Shown here: in pieces, positions 1 through 9,100 of the stretch | How the letters are laid out: each line of letters opens with the position of its first letter | Numbering within the stretch: position 1 is the first letter of the stretch | IMG/VR virus record: IMGVR_UViG_3300007799_000004 | Location: 1-51,974 of that record | From: a virus | DNA: 51,974 nucleotides | Reading direction: 5' to 3' (one strand) | Position numbers and translations under genes: made by a program | The notes under the pieces: generated by a model | The model's input: only the letters and a program-made list of their open reading frames with translations | What the model was told of the DNA's origin: nothing | The model's database searches: none

Positions 1-3000
1 TGACGGTAAAAGTAAGTGTTGTGAAGTTTTATAAACAGAGTTGAACAGATATTCTAATTCTCCTTGAGATTGATCGAAGTATTCTTCTGGAGTTGAATAC
101 CCGCCAAATTGAGTTTTAAGAGTATGAACAGCATCAGCTTTAATGAGCTTTCCATCTACAACTCTTTGTTTAAATCCATCATACTTCTTACCGTTTATGG
201 TCTCAGGTTTAACCTCAAATGGTTTAAATGTTACTCCTTTAAATGTAATCTCTATGTTGGCAATATCTGCTGCAGATCTCAAGTTGGCAATTTTCATTTC
301 TGTTTGAAATACCATCTCCATTCCATCAGTCCAATTACCCTGTTTTAGCATAAACTTCTTAAACGCTGGTAAAGTCATATAACTAATACCGTCATTTTCA
401 TTTGTTGTTGCATACTTGGCTTCATATAGTTTTAACTTTGGACCGTATGTTTTACGAAGTTCTTCTATTGAAGTATCTGGAAAATCTTTAACAAACCCGT
501 CTTCAAATAACATAAACAATTTAGACTCTTGTTTGCCGGTTAACTTTGATACCAACGCTTTTCCAGTAGCAGATATAGCCGATTCTAAAAGATGTGATTT
601 GTAATTCTCTCTTTCTGCTAGAGTTACAGATCTAAAATATTTGTCTTTATTGTCTCCAATTAACTTAGACGGATTAACAATTTCAATCTCTCCTGTTTTA
701 GGATTAAGAATTTGAAAATCTTGATTAAGTTTTTCTCTAACGAACTCATGAGTAACTGTATCATTAACAGATAAGTTACCAGTTGAACTTTGGGGAGCCA
801 TTCTTTTAAATAGATCGTTGCCATTTTTAAATGCTCGTACATCTCCAGAAAAGAATCTAGTTTCAAACAAATGACTAGATACTTCATTCACAAATGCTAC
901 AGCTAAAGTCAAGTTTACTGAACCGTAGTTATTAACAATACTGTTGTTCAATCCTTTTATTCTTGTGGTAAAACCATCTCGTTTACCTTCTTTATAAAGA
1001 GGTTCTTGATATGTTTCTAGCATTCCATAAGATGTTACATCGTCTTGAAATACTTTAAATTGTTTTTCAACTAAGTCTCTAATTGGCTGAAGATTAGTAA
1101 TCTTTCCTCCAGCTACGACTTCCTCAAATACTTCTTTACCTATTAAACTAGCAAAAGCTAGATCTTCGTAAGCTTTACCTAAATACTGAATGGGAAGATT
1201 TCTAGATCTCATTTTACGAGTGAACTTAGCTTCCAGTTCAATCTGCTCCTTAATGTTTTTTACTAAGATTTCTAGAGTTTCTCCAATATTAGGAGTTTGA
1301 GACTTACTGTAAAGAGGTTTGTTTAAACCAAATGTATATGCAAAGAACGTTGATCTATCAGCATGTTTTTGTGACATTGTCACACCTTGAAGTGCGCCAT
1401 TTACATGCAAACTCATTAAGTCAGCCTCATCTAATTTAGCCACATCGCTTTGATCTCCATCTTCTGTTTTAACTTGGTATGGAATCATCAAGTCTAATCT
1501 CTCACCATTTAAGATGTTATCCAACCACTTATTATGAACTAAATATTCTCCGTTTGATAATTTAGTAACATTAAATTCAGAAACTTGGAATGGAGCATAT
1601 ATTCTCAACAAATCAATCTTTTCAGACTGAGTCATTTCTGGAGTAAATAATGACTGTGCGTACTTAATTCCATTAATAACTGTTGTTTGCTGAGTATTTA
1701 ATCCTAGAGTATATACTTTAACACCTCCGAGATTAACCATTGTATCTACAGTATCCTCAAATGCTGACTGTTTTGTTGCCAGTTTAGAAATATAACCACC
1801 GATATTAAGATCGTCGAATAATTTCTTACTTTCAGGTTTTTCACCTTTATAGCTGGCAGCTTTATTTACAAGAACATGTAAATCTTGTTGAAGATTTTCA
1901 ATAGCAGGATTAACAGTTATTCCAAAATGATCTAATATATCTTGGTTAGATACTTTGTTTAATCTTGACTGGAAAATCTTTACTTGATTTAACCATGATT
2001 CCCAATCTTCTGTGTTTCTAATTAACTGGTTCTGCCATTCTCCAACTATTTTATCTTTTTTACTACCAGAATTAGCATCTAAAAAATAAATATCATCACC
2101 TTTATAGTTCATGATCAAGAACTTATTCTCGGTCATAGCCATTGTAGAAATAAACTTATTTCTAAAGTTCAAATCCTTATTTAAGAAATCAGATAATTCC
2201 TGAACATAACTCAAATCTAATTTAGCCAATTCTGACATAAAGACAGATGTTGGAATACCGGCCATCCTTGTTCCTATTTGGATAAATCCTTTAGTCCAAG
2301 ACAATGGTTTAGGAAATTTAAAATTAGGAGTTAGTTCTGACTCAGTTAAAGAACTCAACAACAACTTAATCTTCTTACCCATTTTGGCTTTTGGATCAAA
2401 TTCTAAGCTAGGTTGAAATTCCCTAGCTTGTTTTTCAGAGTCTTCTAAAGCACCTTCTGATGCATCTTCTACATCATCTTTAATGTTTAAACCTAGCAGG
2501 TTTAAGTTTTGAACCATGCCGCTGATAAAAATAGAATCTTCTACATTATTAGATGTAGTCCACTTTTCTACATCTTGATATACGGCTGTAATTAAATCAT
2601 CTGCATTTTCATTGGTATCTATAATTATAGACAACATGTCATTTGTTACATACTCCTCAATTAACTTTTTAATTTTAACTGTAGGCTTCCGCAAAAACAA
2701 ATCAACCTCTCCGTTATTTTTTAGCATTGCCTGAACAAATCTTTGGGTCATAATTGAAATCAATTCATTCTTTTCTTCTACAGAAAATTCATATCCTTCA
2801 ATTAACACCTTATCTGCATCTTTCATATATTGATTTACAGACTTGGGTGCGTTCTTAAAATCTTTAGACAAGATCTTATCATAAATCATTTGAATGTTCT
2901 GGATTTTTAATCCTAATAACTTTTTCAAGAAATTTAAGAATCTTTGGAATAAAGATTTAATCGGCTGTTCTACTTTAAAGTTTTGATTTAATGTATAATC

Positions 3001-3426
3001 AGAAAATTCATCAGCTAAAATTTCTTCAATTAAATCATTTTCAGATAATTTTGGATATGCCGATCTATAGGACTCAATCAACGATTGAATCCCTTTTCTT
3101 TTTTTAGCTTCTTTGATTGCCATTAAGCGATCTTCAGAAGATAAATACATTCTCCAAACTCTGTGAAAAGCTTCATGATAAGCTACATCAGGATTAGCTA
3201 AATCTGAAAGTAAGATGTTACCATCTTTTATAAATCTACCTAAAGATCTATTATCTATTAATCCTTTTACTACAAGAATTTCATCCCGATTCATTCCTAA
3301 ATAATCTACAAGGAATTGAACAGATTCTTCTTGACTTTTAGAAGGTAATTCCTCAACCAAAAGTCTTTTCAGACGATCGGTTGAGTATGTTTTACCTCGA
3401 TATTCGTAACTGCAATTTTCAGCCAT
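1..3426 (-). CDS. Giant virion protein with N-terminal HExxH metallopeptidase motif, partial (candidate virion RNA polymerase polypeptide)
   Basis: The reading frame is open for 1142 codons and runs off the left edge, so only the N-terminal part is visible. The ATG lies 4 nt after the stop of the preceding giant gene, which supports this start. Residues 84-88 read HEAFH, a zincin zinc-binding motif, followed about 50 residues later by an acidic ADEFSD stretch that could supply the third ligand. The rest is charged and helix-rich with no further motif I recognise. In crAss-like phages the genes after the tail and cargo proteins encode giant polypeptides that include zincin domains and the virion-packaged RNA polymerase with a DxDxD catalytic motif. 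That motif is not in the visible part, so the polymerase role is inference from gene order only. It is the last visible gene of a long operon and has no own promoter that I can see. Confidence 0.75.
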   Translation of the reverse strand, partial: MAENCSYEYRGKTYSTDRLKRLLVEELPSKSQEESVQFLVDYLGMNRDEILVVKGLIDNRSLGRFIKDGNILLSDLANPDVAYHEAFHRVWRMYLSSEDRLMAIKEAKKRKGIQSLIESYRSAYPKLSENDLIEEILADEFSDYTLNQNFKVEQPIKSLFQRFLNFLKKLLGLKIQNIQMIYDKILSKDFKNAPKSVNQYMKDADKVLIEGYEFSVEEKNELISIMTQRFVQAMLKNNGEVDLFLRKPTVKIKKLIEEYVTNDMLSIIIDTNENADDLITAVYQDVEKWTTSNNVEDSIFISGMVQNLNLLGLNIKDDVEDASEGALEDSEKQAREFQPSLEFDPKAKMGKKIKLLLSSLTESELTPNFKFPKPLSWTKGFIQIGTRMAGIPTSVFMSELAKLDLSYVQELSDFLNKDLNFRNKFISTMAMTENKFLIMNYKGDDIYFLDANSGSKKDKIVGEWQNQLIRNTEDWESWLNQVKIFQSRLNKVSNQDILDHFGITVNPAIENLQQDLHVLVNKAASYKGEKPESKKLFDDLNIGGYISKLATKQSAFEDTVDTMVNLGGVKVYTLGLNTQQTTVINGIKYAQSLFTPEMTQSEKIDLLRIYAPFQVSEFNVTKLSNGEYLVHNKWLDNILNGERLDLMIPYQVKTEDGDQSDVAKLDEADLMSLHVNGALQGVTMSQKHADRSTFFAYTFGLNKPLYSKSQTPNIGETLEILVKNIKEQIELEAKFTRKMRSRNLPIQYLGKAYEDLAFASLIGKEVFEEVVAGGKITNLQPIRDLVEKQFKVFQDDVTSYGMLETYQEPLYKEGKRDGFTTRIKGLNNSIVNNYGSVNLTLAVAFVNEVSSHLFETRFFSGDVRAFKNGNDLFKRMAPQSSTGNLSVNDTVTHEFVREKLNQDFQILNPKTGEIEIVNPSKLIGDNKDKYFRSVTLAERENYKSHLLESAISATGKALVSKLTGKQESKLFMLFEDGFVKDFPDTSIEELRKTYGPKLKLYEAKYATTNENDGISYMTLPAFKKFMLKQGNWTDGMEMVFQTEMKIANLRSAADIANIEITFKGVTFKPFEVKPETINGKKYDGFKQRVVDGKLIKADAVHTLKTQFGGYSTPEEYFDQSQGELEYLFNSVYKTSQHLLLPS

Positions 3427-3430
3427 AAAC

Positions 3431-6400
3431 TTATTTACATTTTTTGATTATTTCTCCGTCCTGAATTTTTTGCTTTAATAGATCTTCGGTTGTTAATATC
3501 TTATCTGCATAATCGTCTAAGTTAGTCTTAGGTCGATTTTTTATCTTGTTAAGAATTTCTTCTTTTTTAGATACTTTAACATCTACTTTCGGAGTTTCTA
3601 TAGGAGCACTCGTTAACTTAGCTAACTCCGCATCATATTTGGCGTTTGTTTCATCAACTGTTCCTATATAAGCAAGTTTGTTATTTTGGTCAACTAAATC
3701 TTCTGTCCAAGCAAACACATCTTCTAATATACTTGTTATATTTTCTCTGCGCGGCAGTTCTTTATTAAATCTTTTGGCCCATTTTTCAAGTTGTTCGTAT
3801 AATAAATCCCCGATTGCCAAAATATATTCTTTGAACAAGTTAGATTTTTTGTTTTCTGACTTAATATCTTTTAAAGTGGCTTGAAAACTTTCATTACTAA
3901 ATGCTTCTGCAACAAATTCATCTAAGTTAGTTAAACCGTAATCTTTATTTTTTGGCAATGCCTGTCTTACCTTATTAAAAATTCTTTCTAATTGCTCAAT
4001 AGCTTTAGTTTCTTTTTCAGTAAGTTTTGTTTGCCAATTTGGAATTAAACCTTTTTTAGTAATATTATAATCTGATAATTTAGAAGTTGTAAACCCATGT
4101 ATAATTTCATGTATAAATGTATGTACGTCGTATTCTTTACCAGATAATATTCCATCAACAGTTTCTTGTGATAAAATCATTCCGAACCAAGTAGCTTGCC
4201 CACTCGCATTTCTTTTATTTACATAGTCAGAATTTATTACAGTAGAATATTTATTAAAATCGACAAGTTTTTCTAACAATCTTATAATTATTCCTTTTAA
4301 TGATGTTGCTGAGTATCTTTGCTTTAAAGACTCTAGTAGTTTTATAGTAGTTTTTCTACCTTCCTTTAATTTATCTTCTCCTACGTTTTCTACGAGTTCT
4401 AAATCTTCCTGCCTTCTTCTTTCTATATCAGCTATAACAAGCGCGGTTATCGGAGCTTCTGCAACAGGAGTGATTGCTGGAGTAGATACAGGAACAACTT
4501 GCTCAACTTTTGGTTGACTGGGTTTATTTTCTTTTTCAACTTCGACCTCTTTACTAACAGTCCTAACATCGTTACCAGTTTGACTGTCCATCAAACCTAG
4601 ATTAGATTTAATATAAGGAGTTATTTCTTCAATTGTTTTACCATTACTTAGCAAGTCTATTGCCGCTTGTTCACTACCAATAATCTCTGTAAGTCGAGCT
4701 ATTGTTTGGCGAGCCTCAAATGATTCTTGACCATCTCTATATACTTGAACAAGACTTTTCACTTCATCTAAAATCTTTGTTACGTTGTTAGAAATAACAG
4801 GCGGTATAAATAGATCTTTAGTTGAAACAGGCGGTTCTACTATAGAAGTAACTTTTTCTAAAAAACTAACACTATCGGTTCTTATAGCATCTAAAATCTC
4901 AACATCGTTAACAGTTTCATCATCAATGTTTTGAAATTCAGATAGATCCTCGTTAGCATTCTTATTAAAGAATAAGTTTCTTTGAACTCTATCTGGATAA
5001 CCATCTAGTTGTTGAGTCGTAGTTGTAAGTACGTCATTTAACAGATGATCAAAATAAGTTCTATCTTGACTCCATTCTAACTCAGGTACTTTCTTACCGG
5101 TTTCATCTACTTTATAAACAACATTAGGTTTAGAAAAGTTGGTAGATGTTTGACCGTTACCTAAAAACTGTTCATTTATATTAAACCTTTTTTGATTTAA
5201 GAAGTCAACCAGAGGTTGAATTTCAGTAAAATCATTTGTATCTATAGCATTCTTAATCTTAGAAACTGCTATGTTTTGAGTCACTCCATCAAAGTTTGTC
5301 CAGACTAATAAAGGATCATCTCTCAAAGATTGTTGATTCCAATAAATTTCACCTTTACCACCAGACTTAAAGCCAAAGGAAATTAACGACTCAATTAAAT
5401 TAGCTCGAGTTGATCCTTTTCCTCCAGAGCTATCGTTATAAAATATAGGAATAGACTTGGTTGACTTATTACCAATCTGAATATTCTTAGGAGCTGAAAC
5501 TTTAATAGCTTCAGTGGGTCCTGGTTGAGATCTCAAAGATAAAAGATAAAGAACAGTTCTCATTTCATCCTCATTTATATTCCTGGCTTTCATAGGATGA
5601 AGATTCTGTCTATCATCTATTACAACTAGATCACCTGTGGGAATAGTATAAGATTCTGTTCCAGCTTGTACAACACCTGTTGTAGATACTACAAACTTAC
5701 CTCCAACTAATTTATTGCCGGCTAGTTTTAATCCTTTAATTCCATTTAAAGGCTTGTTCCAAACAGGAGTTTCCGCAGTTTCATTAGAGTATAACTTTAC
5801 GGCATGTCCTTTTGTTATACCTGCAACTTCTAACTGTCTTGGATTATCAGCTAAATCGTTATACCATTTAGTGTATTCTTCTTTAGCATGAAAGAATGCA
5901 GCAGTCTTTATTGATTGTTCAGTAACTTCGTTTAACACACCAGCCTGCTTCAAAGTTTCTATTTGATTCTTTGAAAGTTTGTCCATGTTTAAATTTGGAA
6001 GCTTGACAAACAATAGAAAGTTATCTAAAATTGTTTGTTCGGCAAGAATAAACTTGAATGGGGTACCGTTTTTAGTAGGGTATAAACTATCAGGTCTCCA
6101 GAGTCCTGTAAAGACATAATTACCTGCTTTAATAACAGGCTTACCATTCTTTAAAAGAACTGTGTATAAATCATTAGGGCTAGTATTTGTAGGTTCTGCA
6201 TCTCTATCTATTTGATTCCAAAGATCTAAGTTAGACTTGTCATCTTTTCTAATAACTTGAACTGCATAAGCTGTTGGATTTTGAGAAACTTCTTCATCTA
6301 ATGTCTCAAACCATAATTTCTGACTTGGAGAATCCGTCAACTTTTCAGCATACAATCCCTCTTTGATTTCTGTAAGTTCGTTTTGAATATTTCTTCCGGT

Positions 6401-9100
6401 AGAAGGATAGAGATTAACACCTTTCTTTTTGTTAACTTCTTCAACACTTTTATCTACTTCATTGTAGTTGGTATCTTCTTGAGCTGTAGATTGTATTGGA
6501 GTTAGTTGTTCTCCTAATTTAGCAGCTTCTGCTTTAAGCAGCTCTTCTATCTTAGATCCTTGAAAACTGAAAATAGCTTGCTCTCTAACAGACAAAGGTT
6601 TATTGTTAGTAACTTTTTCTACAATCCTTTCAAGAACTGATGCAGATGCCTCACCGGTGTCAGTAAACGAATCCCATTCTGCTTTAGAAATATCATCTAT
6701 CTCCAACCTCTTGTCTGACAAATCACCTTTGAATTTATCTAAATCTTGAAGGTTAAATGTTTCTCCGTTTACTCCTTTAAGTGGGACATTCAAATCAGGA
6801 TAACCTTGTTCAGCAGCTAATTGTTGAAGTCTTTCAACTTCTGTCTTATTTCTATCAGGAATAGCATCTACTTTTTCTCTAAGTTCTTCGTTCTCTTGTA
6901 AGATTTCTTCAGAAGCTTGTTCAAACTGAGCTTTTCTTTCTTTAAAAGCTTCAAACATCTCTTTAACTCCAGCCTCAGTAAAGAACTTGGTATAATTATT
7001 AGACGATTCTTTTTCAGCTTTTTCCAATTCTTCCAAGTCCTTTTTAATCTGTTCGGCTTTTTGTTTTTTAATTGGATCTGTGATTGTATCCAACTCTTCC
7101 AATTCTGTTTGAAGAACGCCTGCTTCTAACAAATCATTTTGAATCTCAGACTTTCTTTGTTTTATAGAATCTAATGTAACCAGATTTTGAAACTTGTTAT
7201 GGAAATAAGTTCCTTTGAAATCTTGATATTCTTTTGTCTTTTCTTGAAAATATCTTTCTGGGTAATTAGTTTCTTCCGCTTGAGTATAAGCATCAATTAC
7301 TCTTTCTCCAGATTGTTTAAACTTACGAACATAATCTTGAGCTTCTTTACTTGTTGCATCTCTACCAAATGTTTCCGTAAATCTTTTTTGCCATGCAGGA
7401 AGAACTTGATTCTGGACATGTTCTTGGAATAACTCCTTAGATCCTTCTTGTCCTAAAAATCCTTTAACATAATTAGCAGCTAAATATTGACCGAAGATTT
7501 CTTGTCCTAATTTACTACCCTGTTCTACAGAAAGATCATAAAGAATATTAGCTCTAAAATTATCAGTTTGACCAATCTGTGCATCTACTAATTTCTGCTC
7601 ATCTAAAACAAACTTGCCATTTTCATTTGTAGTTAAGAAATCTTTATAAGATCTAAATTGTTGAATATGATTTTCTCCTAAGATTTTAGCAAATCCTTTT
7701 TGGTCTTTAGTTTCTGGTAGTAAGCCATATTTAGCAAATATAGAATTACTTTTAGTTCTACCTGTACCTCCAGAATAAGCAGCTCTTAAAGCATTGTTCT
7801 CTTGAACTGTTCCTATAATAGAAGCACCTCCGCCTAACAACCCACCTAAAAATATAGCCTCGTGAAGTTCTGTGTTATTAGAAAAATCATCTAAGTAGGT
7901 AGCTCCAACATCATACAGATTTTCAAGGAAAAAATTCTTATTCATTCCTTTTTCAATATTCTGCTGCAATGTAGTTTGAGAACCTTCTTCAAAGAAACCT
8001 TCTTTTACAACACCTTTACCAAAATTTGTCGCAGTTCTTTTTAAAACCGAAGCTCTGGTAAATTCTTTAGGTATTTGTTTAAGAACGTCCATATCTATAA
8101 CACCGTCTTTAAACGCTCTTCCCATTAAAGATTTTGCTGCTTCTTTTGAACCAGCCGATCCAATAGATTTCCAAATAAACATTTCGTCTAAGTAGTTGGA
8201 AACAAACAACAGAGCCATATTACCTTTAAACACAGCAGATGCTCCTTCTCCAGCTTTTTGACTAGCTTCTTCTTCAGATAAACCATCGGTTAAATACTGA
8301 GACTTTAAGTTATCAAATGTGTTAGCTGCTTCTGCTGAACTTTCTATTGTTGTATTTAACAGGGCTGACGCATGTCCTCCAGCATTTCTAGCAAACTTTT
8401 CTGTATATTTAAAAGCTCCTGATGGAAGTTTTTCAAGTAATTTTAGACCTGTTCCTATTTTACCTAATCTAGGAGCCATATTACCTAAAGCTTCACCAAC
8501 AGATGCTATTTTAGCACCTACACCTAATCCTTTAGCTATTGCACCAGGTGCAAACATAGATAACATAAATCCCAAACCATCTGCACCAGATGTTGCCCAC
8601 CATTCACCAGATCCTAATTTGTCTAACAAGTTACCTTCTTGAACTTGTTGAGAAATATAAACCGGCATTGCTGATTTGATTTCTTCATCCAATCCTTCAA
8701 AAGCATTAATCCAAGCATTGTCTACAATCATAGACATGCTGTTCTTTCCATCTCCGATAGTTTCATTGGCTATTGCTCCAACAGCACCTCCTAAATAACC
8801 TGGAATTTTACCAATCTCTATCCCGATGGTTTTGACAACGTTGCCCAAACCTTTAGCTGTTAACTCTAACGCACCTTGATTATATGCTTTAGCTTCGTTA
8901 ATAGCTTGTACGGCATAACTAGAATTACCTAAAGTACCATAGCCTTCTTCTATCCTATCTGAAGTTACAAACTCTAATGAGTCTGCAACCCCAGAAACAG
9001 GATAAGGATTATAGGTATCTGGTTTTACCCCCATACTTTTTTCAAAAGCAAATGGGTCCAATGGTGTATTATTTGGATTATTTAGCCTAAATTTACTCAT
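3431..9100 (-). CDS. Giant virion protein (1889 aa) with C-terminal HExxH metallopeptidase domain
   Basis: The frame can be extended upstream to 9220, but that would overlap the previous gene by 128 nt. The ATG at 9100 (MSKFRLNNPN) overlaps its stop by only 8 nt, as is usual in this operon, and is preferred. Residues about 90-330 are rich in Gly and Ala with hydrophobic stretches (for example GAIAKGLGVGAKIA), suggesting membrane-interacting segments. A long charged, coiled-coil-prone middle part follows. Near the C-terminus HEIIHGF (His1664 to Phe1670) is a zincin motif, and NLDEFVAEAFSN about 60 residues later looks like the accompanying acidic helix. This combination recalls phage polyvalent or ejected proteins. 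By position it is probably carried in the virion and ejected with DNA; protease activity is inferred from the motif only. Confidence 0.8.
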   Translation of the reverse strand: MSKFRLNNPNNTPLDPFAFEKSMGVKPDTYNPYPVSGVADSLEFVTSDRIEEGYGTLGNSSYAVQAINEAKAYNQGALELTAKGLGNVVKTIGIEIGKIPGYLGGAVGAIANETIGDGKNSMSMIVDNAWINAFEGLDEEIKSAMPVYISQQVQEGNLLDKLGSGEWWATSGADGLGFMLSMFAPGAIAKGLGVGAKIASVGEALGNMAPRLGKIGTGLKLLEKLPSGAFKYTEKFARNAGGHASALLNTTIESSAEAANTFDNLKSQYLTDGLSEEEASQKAGEGASAVFKGNMALLFVSNYLDEMFIWKSIGSAGSKEAAKSLMGRAFKDGVIDMDVLKQIPKEFTRASVLKRTATNFGKGVVKEGFFEEGSQTTLQQNIEKGMNKNFFLENLYDVGATYLDDFSNNTELHEAIFLGGLLGGGASIIGTVQENNALRAAYSGGTGRTKSNSIFAKYGLLPETKDQKGFAKILGENHIQQFRSYKDFLTTNENGKFVLDEQKLVDAQIGQTDNFRANILYDLSVEQGSKLGQEIFGQYLAANYVKGFLGQEGSKELFQEHVQNQVLPAWQKRFTETFGRDATSKEAQDYVRKFKQSGERVIDAYTQAEETNYPERYFQEKTKEYQDFKGTYFHNKFQNLVTLDSIKQRKSEIQNDLLEAGVLQTELEELDTITDPIKKQKAEQIKKDLEELEKAEKESSNNYTKFFTEAGVKEMFEAFKERKAQFEQASEEILQENEELREKVDAIPDRNKTEVERLQQLAAEQGYPDLNVPLKGVNGETFNLQDLDKFKGDLSDKRLEIDDISKAEWDSFTDTGEASASVLERIVEKVTNNKPLSVREQAIFSFQGSKIEELLKAEAAKLGEQLTPIQSTAQEDTNYNEVDKSVEEVNKKKGVNLYPSTGRNIQNELTEIKEGLYAEKLTDSPSQKLWFETLDEEVSQNPTAYAVQVIRKDDKSNLDLWNQIDRDAEPTNTSPNDLYTVLLKNGKPVIKAGNYVFTGLWRPDSLYPTKNGTPFKFILAEQTILDNFLLFVKLPNLNMDKLSKNQIETLKQAGVLNEVTEQSIKTAAFFHAKEEYTKWYNDLADNPRQLEVAGITKGHAVKLYSNETAETPVWNKPLNGIKGLKLAGNKLVGGKFVVSTTGVVQAGTESYTIPTGDLVVIDDRQNLHPMKARNINEDEMRTVLYLLSLRSQPGPTEAIKVSAPKNIQIGNKSTKSIPIFYNDSSGGKGSTRANLIESLISFGFKSGGKGEIYWNQQSLRDDPLLVWTNFDGVTQNIAVSKIKNAIDTNDFTEIQPLVDFLNQKRFNINEQFLGNGQTSTNFSKPNVVYKVDETGKKVPELEWSQDRTYFDHLLNDVLTTTTQQLDGYPDRVQRNLFFNKNANEDLSEFQNIDDETVNDVEILDAIRTDSVSFLEKVTSIVEPPVSTKDLFIPPVISNNVTKILDEVKSLVQVYRDGQESFEARQTIARLTEIIGSEQAAIDLLSNGKTIEEITPYIKSNLGLMDSQTGNDVRTVSKEVEVEKENKPSQPKVEQVVPVSTPAITPVAEAPITALVIADIERRRQEDLELVENVGEDKLKEGRKTTIKLLESLKQRYSATSLKGIIIRLLEKLVDFNKYSTVINSDYVNKRNASGQATWFGMILSQETVDGILSGKEYDVHTFIHEIIHGFTTSKLSDYNITKKGLIPNWQTKLTEKETKAIEQLERIFNKVRQALPKNKDYGLTNLDEFVAEAFSNESFQATLKDIKSENKKSNLFKEYILAIGDLLYEQLEKWAKRFNKELPRRENITSILEDVFAWTEDLVDQNNKLAYIGTVDETNAKYDAELAKLTSAPIETPKVDVKVSKKEEILNKIKNRPKTNLDDYADKILTTEDLLKQKIQDGEIIKKCK